Below, piece after piece: positions 17,003-25,227 of a stretch of DNA of 64,000 nt. The position numbers and the translations under genes are program-made. How positions within the stretch are numbered: the stretch's first letter is position 1; each line of letters begins with the position of its first letter. The stretch is from TMED14 sp963925545 (GTDB lineage Bacteria; Bacteroidota; Bacteroidia; Flavobacteriales; Schleiferiaceae). Location of the stretch: NCBI GenBank assembly GCA_963925545.1, contig CAWUSA010000003.1, positions 1 to 64,000 on the forward strand. The letters are read 5' to 3'. The notes under the pieces were generated by a model, which worked only from the letters and a program-made list of their open reading frames with translations, ran no database searches and was not told the DNA's origin.

Positions 17003-17788
17003 CTACAAGGTGGGGGTTCGCCCACCATCCACGGGAATATTGATGCCTGAAATGTAGGCTGCTGCAGGTGATGCAAGAAAGCAAACAGCTTCTGCCACCT
17101 CCTCTGCTTGTGCAAATCTTCCCATCGGAATCTGGTTGAGCATGGCCTGTTCCACTGCCTGAATGGCTTGGCCGCTTTGCTTGGCCTTGTTAGCAATGAT
17201 GGATGACAAGCGCTGGGTCAGGGTTGCGCCGGGCAAGACATTGTTCACGGTGATCTGCTTAGGGCCCAATTCCATTGAAAGGGTTTTGCTCCAGTTCCCC
17301 ACCGCAGCACGCACGGTATTGCTCACGCCAAGGCCCTTCAATGGCGCTTTCACCGACGTGCTGATGATGTTGATGATGCGGCCATAGCCCAAAGCCTCCA
17401 TGCCTGGCACAAGGGCTTGAGCGAGCTGATGGTTGTTGATCAAGTGCGCATTGAAAGCAGACAAAAAGGCAGCAATGTCAGCGTCCACAATGGGGCCTCC
17501 AGGAGGGCCGCCGGTGTTGTTGACCAATATTTGAAAAGGGGCCTCTTTTGCAACAGCTGACACGGCGGACAGCACCTCACTGGGTTGGTTGAAGTCAGCA
17601 ACAATGAAGCTGTGTGACTGGCCGTGATTGCAAGCAAGTCCATCACAAACAGATTGAAGTCGCTCAGGGTTGCGTGCCAACAAGGTGACTTCTGCACCCC
17701 GCTCTGCCATGAGCTCTGCCACAGCTTTACCGATACCTTGACTGCTTCCCCCAATCAAGGCACGCATTCCTTTGAAACTATTTTCCAT
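17003..17788 (-). CDS. Atypical short-chain dehydrogenase/reductase lacking YxxxK
   Basis: A 261-residue SDR-fold protein. The cofactor loop GGSSQGIG (13-20) and the NTGG turn (91-94, usual NNAG) are present, and STS at 143-145 is in the right place for the catalytic serine. The expected Tyr-x3-Lys is replaced: the aligned segment is GVSNTVRAAV, with Ser156 and Arg160 where Tyr and Lys are expected. Some FabG-like groups carry a similar SNTxR segment, so this is a divergent subfamily rather than a random mutation. It may bind NAD(P) yet catalyse differently. It lies between a methyltransferase gene and the aldehyde dehydrogenase. Confidence 0.82.
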   Translation of the reverse strand: MENSFKGMRALIGGSSQGIGKAVAELMAERGAEVTLLARNPERLQSVCDGLACNHGQSHSFIVADFNQPSEVLSAVSAVAKEAPFQILVNNTGGPPGGPIVDADIAAFLSAFNAHLINNHQLAQALVPGMEALGYGRIINIISTSVKAPLKGLGVSNTVRAAVGNWSKTLSMELGPKQITVNNVLPGATLTQRLSSIIANKAKQSGQAIQAVEQAMLNQIPMGRFAQAEEVAEAVCFLASPAAAYISGINIPVDGGRTPTL

Positions 17789-17806
17789 GGCATAAAGGTA
17801 TGCCGC

Positions 17807-18631
17807 CTACCTCAGAATCAGAATATCTTGATAGTCCACTGTTTCGCCAGGGCGATCTGACCAATTGCCCTTGTGCCAGTTGATTTCTGACCATCCTGCA
17901 TCATTCGCTTGCGCTTGCAGCCATTGCCAGGGGTAGGCCACATTGGCCCCGTCCACATCTGCATCCATGTAGAAGGCGCCATGGCGAGGGTGCTTGAAGG
18001 AAAAGTCCCTGCGTTGATTAGCCGTGGATTCCTCGTCCAAAATGAAAAAGGTGAAATACGCAGAGCCCCCCTTGCGGATGACCCGCCGGCTTTCTTGCAA
18101 ATAGCGAATCACTACATCTGGGCCTATGTGGGTGAAGACTGATGTCGCAAGGGCAAAATCGAATTGAGCATCACCATAAGGGAAGGAAAAAAGGGCTGCA
18201 TTCTCGCCCCCGTCGGTGTACAAATCGTTGCGAAGGGGGACATGACTGAATTGAAAATTGGGGCAAACCCTGCTGATGCGATCCTGACACTGTTTCACGG
18301 CATGTGGGACAATATCAAAGCCTCGAAACTGGCTGCTTGGCAAGAGGTAGTCGGTGAGCGGGATGGCCATTCGGCCTAAACCTGACCCAATATCCAAGAC
18401 ATCGTGCTCAGGCAGTAAACCGCCCAATTGGATGAAGAGCTTCTTGTGAATCAGCCCATTCTCCAGGAAGTCGCCACCGCCTGTGAAAACCTCCCCGCGC
18501 AAAGGCAAATCAATGCCGTGGTATTGTGGGCGTCCTGTTGCCAAATGCCATAAATCAAAAGGCAGGAAAACAAAGCGCCTGACCCATCGACGCCAAGTTG
18601 GCGGCAACCAATAGTAAGCTCGTCTAAACAT
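17807..18631 (-). CDS. Class I SAM-dependent methyltransferase
   Basis: A 274-residue protein with a Rossmann methyltransferase core in the middle: motif I is VLDIGSGLGRMAIPL, followed by the acidic FRGFDIV end of strand 2 and the DFALATSVFTHI motif IV region. The N-terminal 55 or so residues are hydrophobic and basic (RRWVRRFVFLPFDLWHL), which suggests membrane association. The substrate is unknown. It starts two bases after the aminopeptidase stop and is followed 18 bases later by the SDR, so it is inside a four-gene minus-strand unit. Confidence 0.82.
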   Translation of the reverse strand: MFRRAYYWLPPTWRRWVRRFVFLPFDLWHLATGRPQYHGIDLPLRGEVFTGGGDFLENGLIHKKLFIQLGGLLPEHDVLDIGSGLGRMAIPLTDYLLPSSQFRGFDIVPHAVKQCQDRISRVCPNFQFSHVPLRNDLYTDGGENAALFSFPYGDAQFDFALATSVFTHIGPDVVIRYLQESRRVIRKGGSAYFTFFILDEESTANQRRDFSFKHPRHGAFYMDADVDGANVAYPWQWLQAQANDAGWSEINWHKGNWSDRPGETVDYQDILILR

Positions 18632-18633
18632 GA

Positions 18634-19926
18634 TTAGCCCTTCATGATGGCCTCAATCTCATCGACCTCTTTTGCAATGTGTTTGGTCAAATTGATGTGG
18701 CCATCTTCTGTGATGACAATGTCATCCTCAATGCGAATGCCAATGCCTTCTTCTGGGATGTAAATACCTGGCTCACAAGTAAACACCATGCCTACCTCCA
18801 AGGGGCTGTTGTCCCAGAGTCCGTAATCATGCACATCAAGCCCTATGTAGTGAGAGGTGCCATGCATGAAGTATTTTTTGTAGGCTGGCCATGCGGGGTC
18901 TTGCGAGTCAACATCAGACTGGCTGATCAGCCCCAGGCCAATCAATTCAGTGGTCATCAACTCCCCGACTGCTTCATGGTATGCACCCAGGTTGTTGCCC
19001 GGGCGAAGCAACTCAATCGCTGCCTTCTCCACGCGAAGCACGGACTCGTATATCTCTCGCTGACGCTGTGTGAATCGGCCATTGACCGGAAAGCACCGCG
19101 TCACGTCACAGGCGTAATTGCCATACTCCGCCCCCACATCAAACAACACTAACTCACCGTCCTTGCAGCTGTCATTATTTTCAATGTAGTGGAGCACGCA
19201 GGCATTAGGGCCCGAACCAATGATGGGTGTGTAGGCAAATCCGCGAGAGCGGTTGCGCAAAAATTCATGCATGAACTCTGCCTCCAATTCAAACTCCATG
19301 ACGCCAGGCTTGAGGAAGCGAAGCACGCGATCAAACCCTTTGGTTGTGATGTCTGCAGCCACTTGCATGACCGCGATTTCCTCCGCTGATTTGACTGCAC
19401 GAAGGGCATTCAAAGCGGGTGCTGAACGCCGGTAACTGTGATTAGGGAAGCGAGTGCGCAAGGATTTACCAAAGCGTTCCTCACGGGTCTCAACCTCAGA
19501 GCTTCTCCGAATGTGCTCATGGGTCAACAAGTACACATGATCTACCTGAGCCATCACTTCCTTGAGCACTTTATCAAAATCCTCCAACCAATGGACATGC
19601 TTGACCTGGCTCACCTCAGTGGCAGACTGCTTGTCCAGTTTTGCTCCTTCCCATACAGCAATGTGCTCATTGGTTTCTGTGAGGAACAGCATCTCGCGAT
19701 GCTCTGGTTTTTTTGCGTCAGGAAACAGCAGCAAAATGGCCGCCTCTTGATCCACCCCAGACAGCCAGAATAAATCGGTGGCTTGGATGAAAGGCACATT
19801 GCCATCAGCCGAGGTGGGGTAAATGTCCGATGCGTTAAAAAACGCCAGGGAGTTAGGCTCCATGGTCGCTGTGAAACGGTCACGATTCGTTGTAAAAATG
19901 TCTGGATTCAAGCGGTGGTACTTCAT
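18634..19926 (-). CDS. pepP: Xaa-Pro aminopeptidase (aminopeptidase P family)
   Basis: Dinuclear metallo-aminopeptidase of 430 residues that removes an N-terminal residue preceding proline. An N-terminal creatinase-like domain (about 1-165) is followed by the pita-bread catalytic domain. The metal ligands are visible as DVGAEYGNYACDVT (two Asp), HGTSHYIGLDVHD (His), CEPGIY (Glu) and GIRIEDD (Glu). No signal peptide is seen, so it is cytoplasmic. A near-consensus -7 element (TATCTTCG, minus strand) lies just before the ATG. It heads the unit with the methyltransferase, SDR and aldehyde dehydrogenase. Confidence 0.93.
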   Translation of the reverse strand: MKYHRLNPDIFTTNRDRFTATMEPNSLAFFNASDIYPTSADGNVPFIQATDLFWLSGVDQEAAILLLFPDAKKPEHREMLFLTETNEHIAVWEGAKLDKQSATEVSQVKHVHWLEDFDKVLKEVMAQVDHVYLLTHEHIRRSSEVETREERFGKSLRTRFPNHSYRRSAPALNALRAVKSAEEIAVMQVAADITTKGFDRVLRFLKPGVMEFELEAEFMHEFLRNRSRGFAYTPIIGSGPNACVLHYIENNDSCKDGELVLFDVGAEYGNYACDVTRCFPVNGRFTQRQREIYESVLRVEKAAIELLRPGNNLGAYHEAVGELMTTELIGLGLISQSDVDSQDPAWPAYKKYFMHGTSHYIGLDVHDYGLWDNSPLEVGMVFTCEPGIYIPEEGIGIRIEDDIVITEDGHINLTKHIAKEVDEIEAIMKG

Positions 19927-19958
19927 GTGGACGAAGATAAGTCCTTTTCAATGGCAAC

Positions 19959-19989
19959 TTGGTCAACGGAGGCACCTCACTTACTTTTG
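19959..19989 (+). promoter_or_regulatory. Promoter of the sdhCAB operon
   Basis: TTG at 19959-19961 and TACTTTTG at 19982-19989 match the Bacteroidota -33/-7 pair with 20 bases between them. The -7 element ends 27 bases before the sdhC ATG. Confidence 0.65.
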
Positions 19990-20016
19990 CTTCAAGCCTA
20001 ACCAACCCTTGACACC

Positions 20017-20703
20017 ATGGCCGCAACTCGTGGACTTTTTGGATCTTCCCTAGCTAGAAAATACTGGATGGCACTGACTGGTCTTTTCCTGTCATCCTTC
20101 TTGATCATCCATTTGATTGGCAACTTGCCAATCCTATTTGGGGATCAAGAAGCATTCAACCTCTACGCTGCATTCATGACCAGCTTTCCGCCCATCAAGG
20201 CTGTGAGCTACCTACTCTATGGCAGTATTTTATTGCATGCCATTGACGGCATCTTTCTGATGCGGCAGAACAAGGTTGCTCGACCGGAAGCTTATGTGTC
20301 ATATAATGGCAAAGCCAATGCAACATGGGCCTCACGAAACATGGGCCTGCTTGGCATTTTCACCTTGCTCTTTCTGATCATCCACATGCGCTCATTCTGG
20401 TATGAAATGCACTTTGGCTATGTGCCAACCATGGACATCGAAGGGGAGCAAGTGAAGGACCTTTACACCATGACCATTGAGGCATTCCACCAATTGTGGT
20501 ATGTAATTCTTTACGTGGTTTGCATGATCATGCTAGGTTTCCACCTGTCTCATGGCATGAGCTCTGCCTTTCAGACATTGGGACTCAATCACCCCAAATA
20601 CACGCCCGCTATTGAGACGGTGGGATGCTATTTTGCTTGGATCATGGCCCTTGGTTTTGCCATCATTCCTGCGTATGTCTACCTCCAACATTTGTCCACT
20701 TAA
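20017..20703 (+). CDS. sdhC: Succinate dehydrogenase/fumarate reductase cytochrome b subunit
   Basis: Membrane anchor of complex II, 228 residues, with five hydrophobic helices (about 17-37, 60-80, 108-130, 160-180 and 203-222). It is the single large diheme b subunit found in Bacteroides-type enzymes rather than paired SdhC/SdhD. Histidines inside helices (for example LIIHLIG near residue 30, LLHAIDG near 75, LIIHMRS near 125 and FHLSHG near 175) fit heme ligation. It would pass electrons to menaquinone. First gene of sdhCAB with a good promoter 27 bases ahead. Confidence 0.93.
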   Translation: MAATRGLFGSSLARKYWMALTGLFLSSFLIIHLIGNLPILFGDQEAFNLYAAFMTSFPPIKAVSYLLYGSILLHAIDGIFLMRQNKVARPEAYVSYNGKANATWASRNMGLLGIFTLLFLIIHMRSFWYEMHFGYVPTMDIEGEQVKDLYTMTIEAFHQLWYVILYVVCMIMLGFHLSHGMSSAFQTLGLNHPKYTPAIETVGCYFAWIMALGFAIIPAYVYLQHLST

Positions 20704-20712
20704 TCCACCATC

Positions 20713-22713
20713 ATGCTAGATTCAAAGATTCCTAAGGGAGCCCTCGCTGACAAGTGGACCGACTACAAATCCTCAGTTCCACTCGTCAGCCCAGCCAACA
20801 AACGAGCCATTGAAATCATTGTGATTGGCACGGGACTCGCGGGTTCTTCTGCTGCTGCCTCACTGGCAGAGCTTGGCTACAAGGTCAAGGCTTTTTGCTT
20901 CCAAGACAGCCCACGTCGCGCACACTCCATTGCCGCCCAAGGTGGCATCAATGCGGCAAAAAATTACCAGAATGACGGTGACTCTGTGCACCGCCTATTC
21001 TACGACACCATCAAAGGTGGCGACTACCGCAGCCGCGAAGCCAATGTGCATCGCCTGGCTGAATGCAGTACCGACATCATTGACCAATGTGTGGCGCAAG
21101 GTGTGCCCTTTGCCAGAGAGTATGGCGGCCTACTTGACAACCGTTCCTTTGGCGGCGTACAAGTATCCAGAACCTTTTATGCAAAAGGTCAAACCGGTCA
21201 GCAATTGCTACTGGGTGCATACTCTGCCCTATCTCGCCAAGTGGCAAAAGGCAATGTGACCATGTACGCTCGCCATGAGATGGTTGAACTTGTGAAGGTC
21301 GACGGCAAGGCACGGGGTATCATTGCTCGTGACCTGGTCAGTGGTGAGCTTGAACGCCATTCCGGTCATGCGGTGCTTTTATGTACTGGTGGCTACGGCA
21401 ATGTCTTCTTCTTGAGCACCAATGCTATGGGGTCTAATGTTACTGCTGCATGGAAGGCACACCGCAAAGGCGCCTACATGGCGAACCCCTGTTTCACGCA
21501 GATTCACCCCACCTGCATTCCCGTCAGCGGCGAGTCCCAATCCAAGCTAACCTTGATGTCAGAATCCTTGCGAAATGATGGGCGAATCTGGGTTCCCAAG
21601 CACAAAAAAGACGCAGAAGCTATTCGGTCTGGCAAACTCAAAGCTACCGATCTGAAAGAAGCAGATCGTGATTACTACCTTGAGCGACGCTACCCCGCAT
21701 TTGGCAACCTGGTTCCCCGTGATGTCGCATCCCGCGCGGCCAAAGAACGCTGCGATGCAGGCTATGGTGTCAACGCCACTGGCGAAGCAGTTTACCTAGA
21801 CTTTGCAGCCGCCTTCATGCGCTACGGTCAGGAAGAAGCCAATGTAAAAGGTATTAACAACCCAAGCCAGGATGAACTGCGCTCCATGGGAGAGAAGGTC
21901 ATTGAGAACAAGTATGGCAACCTGTTTCAGATGTACGAAAAGATTACGGCTGACAACCCCTACAAGACCCCGATGATGATCTACCCTGCGGTGCACTACA
22001 CCATGGGTGGTATCTGGGTTGACTACGACTTGATGACCACAGTGCCCGGCTTGTTTGCATTGGGTGAAGCCAACTTCTCCGACCATGGCGCCAACCGCCT
22101 TGGGGCTTCTGCCTTGATGCAGGGATTGGCTGATGGCTACTTTGTCATTCCTTACACCATTGGCAATTTCTTGTCACAAGACATTCGCACCGGTGCCATT
22201 GCCACAGACAGCCCTGAATTTGTTGAAGCTGAACAAGTAGCTAGAGATCGCATGGAAGCCTTCTTGAACAACAAGGGTACCCAATCTGTTGACAGCTTCC
22301 ACAAAGCCTTAGGTAAAATCATGTGGGCAAAGTGTGGCATGGCCCGCAACGCAGAAGACCTTAAATCTGCCGCTGCTGAGATACGTGAACTTCGTGACAG
22401 TTTTTATAAAAATGTGCGGGTCACAGGCACAATGAATTCCATGAATCCAGAACTGGATAAGGCTGGCCGTGTGGCCGACTTCATGGAGCTTGGCGAGCTC
22501 ATGTGCATGGATGCCCTTGCTCGTGAAGAATCCTGTGGCGGTCATTTCCGTTCAGAATACCAGTCAGAAGATGGCGAGGCATTGCGCCAAGACGACAGCA
22601 TGACCTTTGTCTCCGCATGGGAGTTCAAGGGCAACGATCCCGGTAAGGCGACACTCCACAAGGAGGACCTTGTCTTTGAATCTGTGGAACTAAAAACACG
22701 ATCTTACAAGTAA
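20713..22713 (+). CDS. sdhA: Succinate dehydrogenase/fumarate reductase flavoprotein subunit
   Basis: Catalytic flavoprotein of complex II, 666 residues. The FAD-binding GTGLAGSSAAASLAELG segment lies near residue 38, and HSIAAQGGINAAKN carries the histidine that normally binds FAD covalently. The active-site region and the C-terminal domain (ending in KTRSYK) are intact. The longer-than-E. coli length and the single b subunit fit the Bacteroidota fumarate-reductase-type enzyme. Starts nine bases after sdhC and its stop overlaps the sdhB start. Confidence 0.97.
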   Translation: MLDSKIPKGALADKWTDYKSSVPLVSPANKRAIEIIVIGTGLAGSSAAASLAELGYKVKAFCFQDSPRRAHSIAAQGGINAAKNYQNDGDSVHRLFYDTIKGGDYRSREANVHRLAECSTDIIDQCVAQGVPFAREYGGLLDNRSFGGVQVSRTFYAKGQTGQQLLLGAYSALSRQVAKGNVTMYARHEMVELVKVDGKARGIIARDLVSGELERHSGHAVLLCTGGYGNVFFLSTNAMGSNVTAAWKAHRKGAYMANPCFTQIHPTCIPVSGESQSKLTLMSESLRNDGRIWVPKHKKDAEAIRSGKLKATDLKEADRDYYLERRYPAFGNLVPRDVASRAAKERCDAGYGVNATGEAVYLDFAAAFMRYGQEEANVKGINNPSQDELRSMGEKVIENKYGNLFQMYEKITADNPYKTPMMIYPAVHYTMGGIWVDYDLMTTVPGLFALGEANFSDHGANRLGASALMQGLADGYFVIPYTIGNFLSQDIRTGAIATDSPEFVEAEQVARDRMEAFLNNKGTQSVDSFHKALGKIMWAKCGMARNAEDLKSAAAEIRELRDSFYKNVRVTGTMNSMNPELDKAGRVADFMELGELMCMDALAREESCGGHFRSEYQSEDGEALRQDDSMTFVSAWEFKGNDPGKATLHKEDLVFESVELKTRSYK

Positions 22714-23462
22714 TGAATTTCACCATCAACGTTTGGCGCCAATCTGGCCCTGAGGCCAAAGGCCGCATCGAGACTTACCCGGTTTCGGAGATTTCCGATC
22801 ACATGTCCTTTTTGGAGATGATCGACGTGCTCAATGAGCAACTCATCAACCAAGACATTGAGCCCGTGGTCTTTGATCATGATTGCCGCGAAGGCATTTG
22901 TGGCTCATGCTCCATGTTTATCAATGGCGAAGCGCATGGTCCTGGAAGATCTATCACCACCTGTCAACTTCACATGCGTGAGTTCAAAGACGGTGAAACC
23001 ATCACCATTGAACCATTCCGCGCCAAGGCATTCCCCATCATCAAGGATTTGATGGTTGACCGTTCCTCCTTGGATCGCATCATTCAATCAGGCGGTTTTG
23101 TCTCTGTGAACACTGCTGGCAACCAACCCGATGCCAATGCCATCCCTATTGAAAAGGCAGATGCCGATGCTGCCTTTGACGCTGCCACCTGTATTGGTTG
23201 TGGCGCATGTGTTGCAACCTGCAAGAACGCCTCTGCCATGCTCTTTGTCGGAGCCAAGGTTAGCCAATTTTCCCTCTTGCCTCAAGGCAAAATTGAAGCC
23301 GCGGATCGCGTCCTGAACATGGTCAATCAAATGGACCTTGAAGGCTTTGGCAATTGCACCAACACCGGTGCCTGTGAAGTTGAATGCCCCAAAGGCATCA
23401 GCTTAGAGACCATCGCTCGCATGAATCGTGAATTCCTCAGCGCCTCATTGTCAAGCAAATAG
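22713..23462 (+). CDS. sdhB: Succinate dehydrogenase/fumarate reductase iron-sulfur subunit
   Basis: Iron-sulfur subunit of complex II, 249 residues. The N-terminal plant-type ferredoxin domain has CREGICGSCSMF for the 2Fe-2S cluster, and the C-terminal domain has CIGCGACVATCKN and NTGACEVECPKG for the 4Fe-4S and 3Fe-4S clusters. It links the flavin in SdhA to heme and menaquinone in SdhC. The ATG overlaps the last base of the sdhA stop codon, giving translational coupling. Confidence 0.97.
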   Translation: MNFTINVWRQSGPEAKGRIETYPVSEISDHMSFLEMIDVLNEQLINQDIEPVVFDHDCREGICGSCSMFINGEAHGPGRSITTCQLHMREFKDGETITIEPFRAKAFPIIKDLMVDRSSLDRIIQSGGFVSVNTAGNQPDANAIPIEKADADAAFDAATCIGCGACVATCKNASAMLFVGAKVSQFSLLPQGKIEAADRVLNMVNQMDLEGFGNCTNTGACEVECPKGISLETIARMNREFLSASLSSK

Positions 23463-23523
23463 CAATTAGGCACAATTTTCGCTCATCTCAAAATCCTTAC
23501 ATTTAGCATCTAACTTTACCATC

Positions 23524-24009
23524 ATGAAAAAAATACTCGCTCTCGCAGTTGTTGTTGCCCTGGCAGCCGGTTGCACAAAAGACCCCACCCTCGCTGACCG
23601 TATGGAAGGCAATTGGTTGGTCAATGACATCACTGCATCTGGACAGATTACCATTCTTGGAACCACTGTGCCTTTGATTGCCAACGACAAAAGCATCACT
23701 TCAACATCAACATTCACCATGATTCAGGAACCCAATTCCGTCGCGTACAGTGTAGATGCTGTGCTTGAAGTTAGTGCTGGGACAACGTTCGATTTCCCTT
23801 GGCAGCAAGGCGGAAATGGCACATGGCAAACCATTCCTGGCAATGGTGTTGCGCCTGACTCCGTCTACTTGGTCACGGACAGCTCCACAGCCAAGTATGA
23901 AGTCTTGAACTTGCTTGACAACGACGTGCGCCTGCGCACATTGACAGCAGTTGACTTCCAAGGTCAAGGCATCAACCTTTTATTGGAAATGGGGTTCACC
24001 CGTCAATAG
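23524..24009 (+). CDS. Putative lipoprotein of unknown function
   Basis: A 161-residue protein with a lipoprotein signal peptide: MKKILALAVVVALAAGC gives a lipobox (LAAGC) with the cysteine at residue 17, so it is expected to be lipidated. The mature part begins with a segment (MEGNWLVNDI) reminiscent of lipocalin-like 'GxW' Bacteroidota lipoproteins and is otherwise beta-rich. I do not recognise a specific function. It lies 61 bases downstream of sdhB on the same strand and could be read from the sdh promoter. A terminator follows. Confidence 0.75.
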   Translation: MKKILALAVVVALAAGCTKDPTLADRMEGNWLVNDITASGQITILGTTVPLIANDKSITSTSTFTMIQEPNSVAYSVDAVLEVSAGTTFDFPWQQGGNGTWQTIPGNGVAPDSVYLVTDSSTAKYEVLNLLDNDVRLRTLTAVDFQGQGINLLLEMGFTRQ

Positions 24010-24090
24010 CTCATTAATCATGCATGCATGGTGACATTCTCATCCCTTAATTCAGTTTTGAGACCCCTTCATTGGCACGCCTATAGCAAT

Positions 24091-24116
24091 GAACCCGTCC
24101 TTGTGGCGGGTTTTTT
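24091..24116 (+). terminator. Rho-independent terminator
   Basis: AACCCG (24092-24097) pairs with CGGGTT (24107-24112) around a nine-base loop and is followed by a T run. It lies between the convergent lipoprotein and thiL genes and ends the sdh-side transcription unit. Confidence 0.85.
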
Positions 24117-24122
24117 CATGCC

Positions 24123-25184
24123 TCATTTTTGGGTTTCCTCCGTCTTGTAAGCCGTCCAACCTTGAGCAGAGATAGGCAAATGGTCACCAGCTTGATTGAT
24201 CATGAAACTGCCCTTATCTGCATCTGACATGTGGCCAATGGCTGTCAAATTGGGGTTGCCCTTGATCTTGTCCCAGTCTGAAATGCTGACGGTGAACAGC
24301 AATTCATAATCCTCGCCGCCATTCAGGGCAGCTGTTGCGGGATGTAGGCCAAACTCTTCACAGAGCCTGATGGTTGCCGGGTCAATCGGTAGCTTGTCTT
24401 CAAAAATAGCACAGCCTGTGACGCTCTGTTTGCACAAGTGCAAGAGCTCTGAACTCAAACCATCAGAAATGTCAATCATGCTTGTTGGTTTCACATCCAA
24501 GTCCTTGAGCAGGGCAGCAACATCTTGCCTAGCCTCTGGCTTCAATTGGCGCTCTAAAACATACTCATGGCCTTGCAAGTCTGGTTGAAAGTTGGGGTCT
24601 GCCTCATAGGTGGTCTTTTCCCTGCGTAAGATTTGTAGCCCCATGTAGGCTGAACCAAGGTCCCCCGTTACCACAATCAAATCGTTGGGTTTTGCGCCAC
24701 TTCGTCTGACAGCCTGGCCCTTGTCAACCTCACCCATAGCCGTTAACGACAAGACTAGCCCTGACATGGATGAGGTGCTGTCACCACCCACTAAGTCCAC
24801 GCCATAATTTTTGCAGGCAAGGTTCAGGCCTTCGTACAGTTCCTCTAAGGCTTCCAAAGGGAAGCGATTGCTCGCTGCCAAGCTGACCAATAGCTGGGTT
24901 GGCTTGCCATTCATGGCATAGATGTCTGAAAAGTTAACCACCGCCGCCTTGTAGCCCAAGTGCTTCAAAGGCATGTAGGTTAAATCAAAGTGGACGCCCT
25001 CCACAAGCATGTCTGTGCTGAGCAAGCTATCCTTGCCGCCGTGATTGACAATGGCAGCGTCATCACCTACACCCAGGGTGGTGCTTTTCTGCGTCAATTG
25101 AACCATGGATGTCAATCGATCAATCAGGGCAAATTCACCCAATGTTTCGAGGGGCGTTCTTTTGGGGGATGGGTCTTGAATCAT
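24123..25184 (-). CDS. thiL: Thiamine-monophosphate kinase
   Basis: ATP-dependent kinase converting thiamine monophosphate to the active diphosphate, 353 residues. The GEFALIDRLT start, VGDDAAIV metal/nucleotide motif, LLSTDMLVEGVHFDL and VGGDSTSS segments, and the ISDGLSSEL and NGGEDYELLF regions are diagnostic. ATG at 25184 is preferred over 25217 because the extra 11 residues are not family-like and would overlap the divergent gdhA promoter. Divergent from gdhA with 43 bases between the starts. Confidence 0.94.
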   Translation of the reverse strand: MIQDPSPKRTPLETLGEFALIDRLTSMVQLTQKSTTLGVGDDAAIVNHGGKDSLLSTDMLVEGVHFDLTYMPLKHLGYKAAVVNFSDIYAMNGKPTQLLVSLAASNRFPLEALEELYEGLNLACKNYGVDLVGGDSTSSMSGLVLSLTAMGEVDKGQAVRRSGAKPNDLIVVTGDLGSAYMGLQILRREKTTYEADPNFQPDLQGHEYVLERQLKPEARQDVAALLKDLDVKPTSMIDISDGLSSELLHLCKQSVTGCAIFEDKLPIDPATIRLCEEFGLHPATAALNGGEDYELLFTVSISDWDKIKGNPNLTAIGHMSDADKGSFMINQAGDHLPISAQGWTAYKTEETQK

Positions 25185-25208
25185 GGGGCAAATTTCGGCA
25201 TATCTTTG
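25176..25208 (+). promoter_or_regulatory. Promoter of gdhA
   Basis: TTG at 25176-25178 and TATCTTTG at 25201-25208 form a -33/-7 pair with 22 bases between. The -7 ends 19 bases before the gdhA ATG at 25228. The -33 element overlaps the thiL start codon, so the two divergent genes may influence each other. Confidence 0.6.
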
Positions 25209-25227
25209 CCAAAACAACCCTATTGTA

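Noticed and set aside
10797..17788. Kynurenine/aminomuconate degradation cluster from cyclase, SDR and ALDH
   Set aside because: The cyclase is in a different transcription unit, kynureninase, dioxygenase and decarboxylase genes are absent, and the dehydrogenase substrate is not fixed by sequence.
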